Of a DNA stretch of 64,000 nucleotides, positions 58,510 to 64,000 are shown piece after piece. Each line of letters begins with the position of its first letter. Position 1 is the stretch's first letter. The stretch comes from Rubrobacter_A sp965214435. GTDB lineage: Bacteria > Actinomycetota > Rubrobacteria > Rubrobacterales > Rubrobacteraceae. Where the stretch lies: contig OZ243960.1 of NCBI GenBank assembly GCA_965214435.1, positions 2,294,001 to 2,358,000 of the forward strand, written 5' to 3'. Under the pieces are notes generated by a model that saw only the letters and a program-made list of their open reading frames with translations, was not told the DNA's origin and did not search any database. A program made the position numbers and the translations under genes.

Positions 58510-59983
58510 GCCGTCTAAGAAACACCTCGCAAGCCCAGCGGTCTCCGGGCTCGTCGCGCTGGCGACGGGTCTGGGGACTTTCTTAGTTTACCTGCGGACT
58601 CTAGCCCCGACGGTCGCCACAAACGACGCGGCCCGCTTCCAGGTGGCCGCTCCCGTACTCGGAACCGGACACCCAACCGGCTACCCGACGTTTATCCTGC
58701 TCGGCAAGCTGTTCACCTTACTGCCGGTCGGGGACCCGGCCTACCGGCTGAACCTTATGGCCGCCGTCTTTGGCGCTGTGGCCGCCGCCTTGATGGTGCT
58801 GGTGGTCCGGGAACTCGGCGGCCGGATGGCGGCGGCCGCCGGAGTAGCGGCGCTACTGGCCTTTTCAGCAACCTTCTGGTCCCAGGCGACTATCGCCGAA
58901 GTGTATACAATGCATGCAGCGTTTATTCTGGCGGTAACATACTTGCTGCTGCTCTGGCGGCGAAAGTTGGAGCCGGTTTACCTGCTCTCCGCCGCGGTAC
59001 TCTACGGTGTTTCGCTCGGCAACAACGCCGGTATGGTGCTTCTGGCTCCGGCTTACCTGATCCTCCTGCTCGCCGGTTGCCGGGGGGAACTCACGGTAAA
59101 GCGGCTTTTATCCGCCGCGGTCCTGGGATTTCTAGGACTGTCCGTCTACCTTTACGTGCCGCTGCGGGGGTTCGCCGGGGCCTGGCACAACTACGGAGAC
59201 CCGGTAAACGACTGGAGCGATGTCTGGCGGCTGATCTCCGGTGCCCGGTTTCAAGGGCTTATGGCGTCTTCGCCTCAAGAAGTGCTCTCTGGTCTCGGGA
59301 GCTTTCTGTGGGCACTCTCGTTGCAGATGCCGCACCCGATGGGCTTTCTTCTGGCGGCCGGAATTTTGGCCGGCGGAGCCCGTGGTCTGTGGGTACTGTC
59401 GCGCCGGGACCTTGCGGTCGGCGGTGCGCTGGCCGTGGCTTTCGGGTGCACGCTGCTGTATGCCGCGAGCTACCGCATCTCCGACATCGCCGTGTACTAC
59501 ATTCCGGTCTACGTCCTGCTCTTTCTGGGGACCGCCGTGGCGCTGAGCGACCTCGCCGGCCGCCTTCGCCGACCGCTCTACCGGTCCCCGGCAAGTCGCC
59601 TGGTACTGGCGGCTCCGCTGCTGGCGGCTGGTCTCGTGCTGGCTCTGAACTTCGGTGAGCAGGACCAGAGCGACTACCGGGTGGAGAGAGTGCGGGCTGA
59701 GGAGACCTTTACCGCTGTGCCGCCGGACGCCGTTGTCTACGGCAAGGTGGAAGTGTTGCCGATGACCTATCTGCAACAGGTCGAGGGGGAGAGAAAAGAC
59801 GTCACGCTGCGGTGGCTTGACGGGACGACGCTGGAGGAGAACCTGGCCGCGGACTTGTCCAGCGGCCGGCCAGTGTACTTTGTCCGCGACCCGCTGTACA
59901 CCGAACGTTACCTGGAGGGTACCGGGGACCTCGCCGTCCCCCGAGAACGAGACGGCCTCGTCGTGCGGCTGGTCCCGCGCTAG
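58490..59983 (+). CDS. DUF2723 membrane glycosyltransferase-like protein
   Basis: About 497 residues from GTG 58490, overlapping the cold-shock gene by 20 bp; no stop separates earlier frames, but upstream residues are the cold-shock gene read out of frame. Family features: TLAPTVATNDAARFQVAAPV, GTGHPTGYPTFILLGKLFTL, PVGDPAYRLNLMAAVFGA. About ten helices and a C-terminal soluble part. GT-C-like, protein O-mannosyl-transferase relative; acceptor unknown. Coupling to a cold-shock fusion gene is unusual. Confidence 0.8.
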   Translation: MSGSWPKPSKKHLASPAVSGLVALATGLGTFLVYLRTLAPTVATNDAARFQVAAPVLGTGHPTGYPTFILLGKLFTLLPVGDPAYRLNLMAAVFGAVAAALMVLVVRELGGRMAAAAGVAALLAFSATFWSQATIAEVYTMHAAFILAVTYLLLLWRRKLEPVYLLSAAVLYGVSLGNNAGMVLLAPAYLILLLAGCRGELTVKRLLSAAVLGFLGLSVYLYVPLRGFAGAWHNYGDPVNDWSDVWRLISGARFQGLMASSPQEVLSGLGSFLWALSLQMPHPMGFLLAAGILAGGARGLWVLSRRDLAVGGALAVAFGCTLLYAASYRISDIAVYYIPVYVLLFLGTAVALSDLAGRLRRPLYRSPASRLVLAAPLLAAGLVLALNFGEQDQSDYRVERVRAEETFTAVPPDAVVYGKVEVLPMTYLQQVEGERKDVTLRWLDGTTLEENLAADLSSGRPVYFVRDPLYTERYLEGTGDLAVPRERDGLVVRLVPR

Positions 59984-59998
59984 CCAGCGAGTAACCCG

Positions 59999-60055
59999 AA
60001 CTCGTAGAGCTGGCGAGCTACTTCAGGTGCGTGACGCTCGCCAGCTCCACGAGTT
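59999..60055. terminator. Long inverted repeat at convergent gene ends
   Basis: GAGCTGGCGAGC (60007-60018) pairs perfectly with 60036-60047. One mismatch further out, seven more pairs (59999-60005 with 60049-60055) make 20-bp arms with 17-nt loop. It spans the end of the phosphatase gene and would stop transcripts from both sides. Confidence 0.6.
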
Positions 60056-60653
60056 CCAGACCGCCGTCCGGCGTTTGGGAGAGGCGCGTGATCGAGGCGT
60101 TTGGCGCTCGCTCTTCTTCCGGCAAGACCTCCGGACCGAAGCGGCTTCTCAGAAACGCCCGCAAAGCGCCGCCGTGGGAGACGACTACCACCCGGGCATC
60201 GGGGTCATCCTCGTGACGCTCCGAGATGTCCGCCACCGCCGCCTCAAACCGCGCCAGCACCTCCCCGTCAGTCTCGGCCCCGACCAGCGGCCAGCGGTCT
60301 TCTTCGAGGAGGGAACGAAGCTTCTTCACGAGCTCCGGGTTCTCGGCCGCCATCTCCTCCCGGGTCCGGCCCTCGAACCAGCCACCGCGCCGCTCCATGA
60401 GACCGAGGATGCGGATCACGCCCCGAGCCCCCGGAACCTCACGGGCGATGATCTCCGCGGTCTCCGAGGCTCGGGAGAGAGGGCTGGTGTAAACGGCGGT
60501 AACTTCTCCGGCGGCTATGGCGCGCCCGGCCTTCTCAGCTTGTTGCCGCCCGAGGCTGGATAGCGGAAAGTCGAGTTGTCCCTGCCAGATGCCGCGGGCA
60601 TTCGCCGTTGACTGCCCGTGACGCACCAAAACCCACTCTTTCGGCCCTTGCAT
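60018..60653 (-). CDS. Histidine phosphatase family protein
   Basis: A 211-residue phosphoglycerate-mutase-like phosphatase. Opening VLVRHGQSTANARGIWQGQL (RHG motif with the nucleophile His), second Arg in SPLSRASETAEII, Glu in ERRGGWFEGRTREEM and second His in VVSHGGALRAFLRSRF. Complete catalytic set. Alpha-ribazole-phosphatase- or broad-phosphatase-like; substrate unknown. Convergent with DUF2723, separated by the inverted repeat. Confidence 0.88.
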   Translation of the reverse strand: MQGPKEWVLVRHGQSTANARGIWQGQLDFPLSSLGRQQAEKAGRAIAAGEVTAVYTSPLSRASETAEIIAREVPGARGVIRILGLMERRGGWFEGRTREEMAAENPELVKKLRSLLEEDRWPLVGAETDGEVLARFEAAVADISERHEDDPDARVVVVSHGGALRAFLRSRFGPEVLPEEERAPNASITRLSQTPDGGLELVELASVTHLK

Positions 60654-60722
60654 GGCGTAAGGTTACACCACATCCGGCGGCCCGGTGTTAGAATTGCTTG
60701 CTTATAACCAGGAGGTGCGTGA

Positions 60723-61646
60723 ATGTTCTGGAAAAGACGCAAAAAGGCTGCCGGCGAGCCGCCCGAAAACCGTGCGACTGCTGGCGCGGCCGACCCGCCG
60801 CCCGCAAAGAGCGGGCAAGCTCCGGCGCACGGGCCTTTGCGGGTGATGCGGGACGCCCCGCGCCCGGCCACCATCTTGAAAGTCGCGGACGATCTGGAGC
60901 GGCGGGGCGGGAAGGTCATCGAGCTTTTCCGGGAACTCCGCTCGCCGGATGGCCGGGTGGTGCTGCCCATACACCTCATGCCCGACCCCTCTGGCAGAAA
61001 AGGAGAGGTGTTTATTGAGGTCGAGACCGCGCCGTGGGAAGCCGGCAAGACCCGGGACGTCATCGAGAAGGCCGCGGTCGTTCGCGCCTCGGAGCACGCG
61101 GGGGCGGACCTCGAACTTCTCAGCGCCTACCCCGCGCCGCGGGACGCCACATTTTTCTTTAGCTTCGAGCCGGCGGCCCTGCTGCAGCTAGAGTTGTTCT
61201 ACTGCGACCTTGAAGACCCGGAAGCCTCGGCGGGTATGTTCGTTGGAGCGGCCCGGCGGCACTGGGGTGCCGACCTCGACTACAGCCCAGAGAGTCTTTC
61301 GCTGGTAGAGGAACTATTGCTAGCCGCCTTTGATGATGCCCGCTCCCGGTACCCGGATTTGAAAGAGGTGCCGGTTCTGGACGGTCTGGCGACCGGACTA
61401 GGGTATTACATCGGGGAGGTGATCCGGCGTCACAGCGGCCGGCAGGCGTCTTGGGGTCCCGGCGAGGAGTGGTCGGCCGGCCGGGTACTGCAATTCCCGT
61501 TGCTGGCCGCTGACCCCGTCGGTAAAGCTCACGCTTTTCTGTCGAAAGGCGCTGAGGACTCCATCTCCTACTACGCCAGATACGCCCTCTCCGAGCTAAA
61601 AAAGACTGGCTACAGTGGAGTCACCGCGAGAGATCTCTGGAGTTGA
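60723..61646 (+). CDS. Hypothetical protein (307 aa)
   Basis: A 307-residue soluble protein with N-terminal basic/proline-rich 40 residues (MFWKRRKKAAGEPPEN), then alternating strands and helices (VIELFRELRSPDGRVVLPIH, EVFIEVETAPWEAGKTRDVI, GLATGLGYYIGEVIRRHSGR). The C-terminal half contains a pattern GYYIGEVIRRHSG..W typical of proteins that I recall as DUF-type with a peptidase-like fold, but no motif confirms it. ATG after AGGAGGTG. Function unknown. Confidence 0.6.
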   Translation: MFWKRRKKAAGEPPENRATAGAADPPPAKSGQAPAHGPLRVMRDAPRPATILKVADDLERRGGKVIELFRELRSPDGRVVLPIHLMPDPSGRKGEVFIEVETAPWEAGKTRDVIEKAAVVRASEHAGADLELLSAYPAPRDATFFFSFEPAALLQLELFYCDLEDPEASAGMFVGAARRHWGADLDYSPESLSLVEELLLAAFDDARSRYPDLKEVPVLDGLATGLGYYIGEVIRRHSGRQASWGPGEEWSAGRVLQFPLLAADPVGKAHAFLSKGAEDSISYYARYALSELKKTGYSGVTARDLWS

Positions 61647-61653
61647 TACCGCG

Positions 61654-61911
61654 CTAGCGCCGGGCGTAACGCTGGCGCAACTCCCGGATAATGTGGGTCG
61701 AATCCACGAGGACCTCGTCGTCGATGGTCAGGATCGGGATCGCCCGCTGCCCGGAGAGCCGGATGACTTCGGAGCGGCCGTCGCTGTCGGCGTCGACCGG
61801 CTCGTAATCGAGCTTTAGACGGTCCAACTCCTTTTTTACCCTCCGGCAGTAGGGGCAGTAGTCTCCCGTGTAAAGCTTTATATTAGTGTTTTCCGCCGTT
61901 TGCTGGGCCAT
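61654..61911 (-). CDS. Glutaredoxin-family protein
   Basis: An 85-residue glutaredoxin: KLYTGDYCPYCRRVKKELDR with C-P-Y-C, and GQRAIPILTIDDEVLVDSTH for the cis-Pro and GSH site (the usual TVPxxF is replaced by AIPILTI). Small dithiol type. ATG start with little ribosome site. Convergent with the hypothetical gene (7 bp between them). Confidence 0.88.
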   Translation of the reverse strand: MAQQTAENTNIKLYTGDYCPYCRRVKKELDRLKLDYEPVDADSDGRSEVIRLSGQRAIPILTIDDEVLVDSTHIIRELRQRYARR

Positions 61912-62098
61912 GATCTACCCTTTCTTTCGTATATTTTCATTATTATACTGCACACCTGGCACCCTTTAAGGTGCTGATTAGACTTACATAAAAGGTCTAA
62001 CCGAAGAGCGATATGTATAATGGCAAGGTCAGTCCGAAAATTCACCCGGAAGCCCTGGAATCCGCTGCCGTGCCAGGACTTCTCACGGAGGCGAACGT

Positions 62099-63874
62099 TT
62101 GAAGAGTAGGAGAAACGCCGACAGTTCCGGCGCTATTAGAAAAGCTTTGCAGGGCACGTCGGGCGGGCGGACATCCGGCCTCGGTCGCAAGCTCGTCGGG
62201 CTGGTGGTGATCCTGCTGGTTATTATCGGCGTGTTGGTCTTCGTGAACTACTGGCTGAACTCCGGCAAGATCTACGGCGGTGTCGAAACGGGTAACGTGT
62301 CGCTCGGCAGTATGACCCCTGAAGAAGCCCGGACGGCGGTAGAGGAGCAGTCTACCGGGGCGCTGCAGAGCATCCGGCTAACGGACTCCGGCACGGAGCC
62401 GGAAAGCTTCCCCATCTCCGCCAGAGAGATGGGCGTTCGCTTTGATGCCGGAGCAACCGTGGATAAAGCTTACGCCGTCGGCCGCGAGGGCGGTATCGCG
62501 CAGCGGCTGCGGGACCGGTTTGACGCGGCTTCGGGCACGGTCCGGGTGGCCCCCGAAGTCTCGTATAAACCGGAGGTAGCCCGGGAGCAGGTCGAGAGCA
62601 TCGCCGGGCGGCTGGACCAGCAGACCCGCAACGCCTCCGTCGAGATCGTGGGCCCTAACGCCCAGGTGTACGGCGCTCAGACAGGCTACGAGCTAGACGT
62701 ACCGGCCACCCTCGAAAACGTGGAGGCGGCGGTCGAAGACCTTTCCGGGGAAGCGAAGATAGTCTCCCGGAGCCCGGAGCCCACGGTATCCACCGGGGAA
62801 GCCGAAAGCGCGGCGGCGCGGGCGGACGAGGCCATGTCTTCTCCGCTGGTTTTCAGGGCCGAAGGGCAGCAGTGGAACCTGAACCCGGTACAGGTAGGCC
62901 AGATACTGGACGTACAGACCACGAACGGTGACGTCCAGGTCAGCGTAAACGGTCAGCGGCTGCGGAGGAGCTTATCCGGCATGTACGGTGCGCTCTCGGT
63001 CGAGCCGGCAGAGGCGGGTTTCGTCGTGAACGGTAACCAGGTAAACGTTACCGAGAGCCGCACGGGACGCCGGATCGAGACCGAAAAGCTTGTAAGTTCG
63101 GTCAAGGCCGGTGTCTTCGAGGGTCAGCGCTCTTTCGAGGTGCCCGTGGTCACCGCCAATCCGGAGCTTACCACCGCCAGAGCCCAGGAGCTAAAACCGA
63201 CGACCGCCATCGGCAGCTACCGGACAAACTTCCTGACCTACGACGACTCTCCCGGCAGGATCACCAACCTCAAGACCGCCTCGAACGCCGTTAACGGTAC
63301 CGTGCTGGCTCCCGGAGAGGTGTTCTCGTTTAACAAGCTTGCGGCCCCGCTACAGTACGCGGACACCAAGGTGATCCTAAACGGCCGGGTCGACACCGCC
63401 GAGGGCGGCGGCCTCTGCCAGGTATCTTCGACGCTCTACATGGCGGCCCAGAGGGCGAACCTCGACATAGTAGAGCGCTACCCGCACTACGCGGAGCTAC
63501 CCTACATCCGGCCCGGCTTTGACGCCACCGTGTGGTTCGGGCGCGAGGGCGGACAGCCACTGGACATGAAGTTCAAGAACACTTCCTCGGGGTATCTGCT
63601 ACTCCAGGAGTGGGTCGACGAACAGGGATACGTCAACGCCACCATCTACGGCCGCCCGAACGACACGGACGTCTCTCTAAGCTCCCGGAAAGTAAACACC
63701 TCGACCGACGGCGAGGGCAACCCGGTGACCAAGTGGGTCACCTCCAAGAAAGTCGCCGAAAACGGCGAGGTGGTGTTTAACGGCCCGATCCACACGGACG
63801 TCTACAAATACCTCAAGTCGGAAGAGGAATCCGCTCCCGCCGACGCTCCTGTCGGTGCCCGTCCCCCGACTTAA
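62099..63874 (+). CDS. VanW family protein with peptidoglycan-binding-type domains
   Basis: A 591-residue protein. One N-terminal signal-anchor helix (about residues 38-56), then a PG_binding_4 type domain (residues 65-180), a second similar part (VTESRTGRRI... ), and a VanW domain near residues 375-530 (VFSFNKLAAPLQYADTKVIL and GGGLCQVSSTLYMAAQRANL). The final region reads WVDEQGYVNATIYGRPNDT. Exported, cell-wall related, substrate unknown. TTG start with CGGAGG upstream. Confidence 0.9.
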   Translation: MKSRRNADSSGAIRKALQGTSGGRTSGLGRKLVGLVVILLVIIGVLVFVNYWLNSGKIYGGVETGNVSLGSMTPEEARTAVEEQSTGALQSIRLTDSGTEPESFPISAREMGVRFDAGATVDKAYAVGREGGIAQRLRDRFDAASGTVRVAPEVSYKPEVAREQVESIAGRLDQQTRNASVEIVGPNAQVYGAQTGYELDVPATLENVEAAVEDLSGEAKIVSRSPEPTVSTGEAESAAARADEAMSSPLVFRAEGQQWNLNPVQVGQILDVQTTNGDVQVSVNGQRLRRSLSGMYGALSVEPAEAGFVVNGNQVNVTESRTGRRIETEKLVSSVKAGVFEGQRSFEVPVVTANPELTTARAQELKPTTAIGSYRTNFLTYDDSPGRITNLKTASNAVNGTVLAPGEVFSFNKLAAPLQYADTKVILNGRVDTAEGGGLCQVSSTLYMAAQRANLDIVERYPHYAELPYIRPGFDATVWFGREGGQPLDMKFKNTSSGYLLLQEWVDEQGYVNATIYGRPNDTDVSLSSRKVNTSTDGEGNPVTKWVTSKKVAENGEVVFNGPIHTDVYKYLKSEEESAPADAPVGARPPT

Positions 63875-63942
63875 AAAGTACAACCAATCTATAAAACTCC
63901 AGCCGTAGCTACCAGCTACTGGCCGTAACCACCGGTGAGCAG

Positions 63943-64000
63943 CTAGCCTGATACTTCGGCGATTAGCTCGACCTCGACCGGTGCGTCGAACGGCAGTTCC
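63943..64000 (-). CDS. RidA-family protein, 3' end only
   Basis: The last 18 codons of a minus-strand gene whose 5' part lies beyond the window: ELPFDAPVEVELIAEVSG-stop. The LPFDAPVEVELIA ending is typical of RidA (reactive imine deaminase). Too short to judge more. Confidence 0.7.
   Translation of the reverse strand, partial: ELPFDAPVEVELIAEVSG

Overview
The window reads as a chromosomal segment of a high-GC, deep-branching actinobacterium. Rubrobacter or a close relative is my best guess. The support is gene content and style (F420/LLM oxidoreductases, DUF5872, an excalibur protein, a class II photolyase, many GTG/TTG starts behind AGGAGG-type sites), not a database match. No rRNA, tRNA, CRISPR array, transposase or integrase was recognised.

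Layout. 1-1.7 kb: the 3' end of a low-GC, pilin/PilX-like secreted protein and two small membrane proteins. 1.7-4.0 kb: sufU, divergent ychF, then a GrdB-like gene in which an in-frame TGA sits exactly where a redox Cys is expected (probable selenocysteine). 4.1-18.5 kb: redox, membrane and small-molecule genes (DUF6391, disulfide reductase, DUF3179 lipoprotein, thioredoxin-NHL protein, Gfo/Idh/MocA, DUF429, LLM, methyltransferase, NhaC antiporter, Nudix).

18.6-24.7 kb is a defence/accessory island. It starts with the N-terminal third of a type IIG-like restriction-modification protein. The remainder of that gene is gone, but its C-terminal tail occurs three times (ending at 21379, 23337 and 24121). 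Different cargo lies between the tails: a HEPN protein, a PIN-like/ImmA pair, a MazEF-like pair, then a DUF4258-like/DUF2283 pair. The last 138 bp of all three tails are collinear, and copies 2 and 3 begin at the same codon. This looks like a cassette array built on the 3' end of a dead restriction gene and is the most unusual structure in the window.

24.8-38.2 kb: F420/PPOX enzyme, Nudix, MFS, photolyase, a helically phased DnaA-box cluster at 30.5 kb, a MIP18-type Fe-S factor, a frameshifted alkA-like glycosylase, an excalibur protein whose sortase signal is out of frame behind a CCCG tandem, HAD, YjbQ, MBL, AGCS symporter, NDH-2-like enzyme and pgsA. 38.2-49.3 kb: RecQ, PfpI, coiled-coil protein, a Fur/PerR-type regulator, SppA, an MFS and an MMPL exporter, and a second Fur-family gene. 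49.4-64 kb: MBL, PAP2, a primary-type sigma factor, a Crp-family regulator, UppP, PheA, an HTH-cold-shock fusion overlapped by a DUF2723 membrane enzyme, histidine phosphatase, glutaredoxin, VanW protein and the 3' end of a RidA-family gene.
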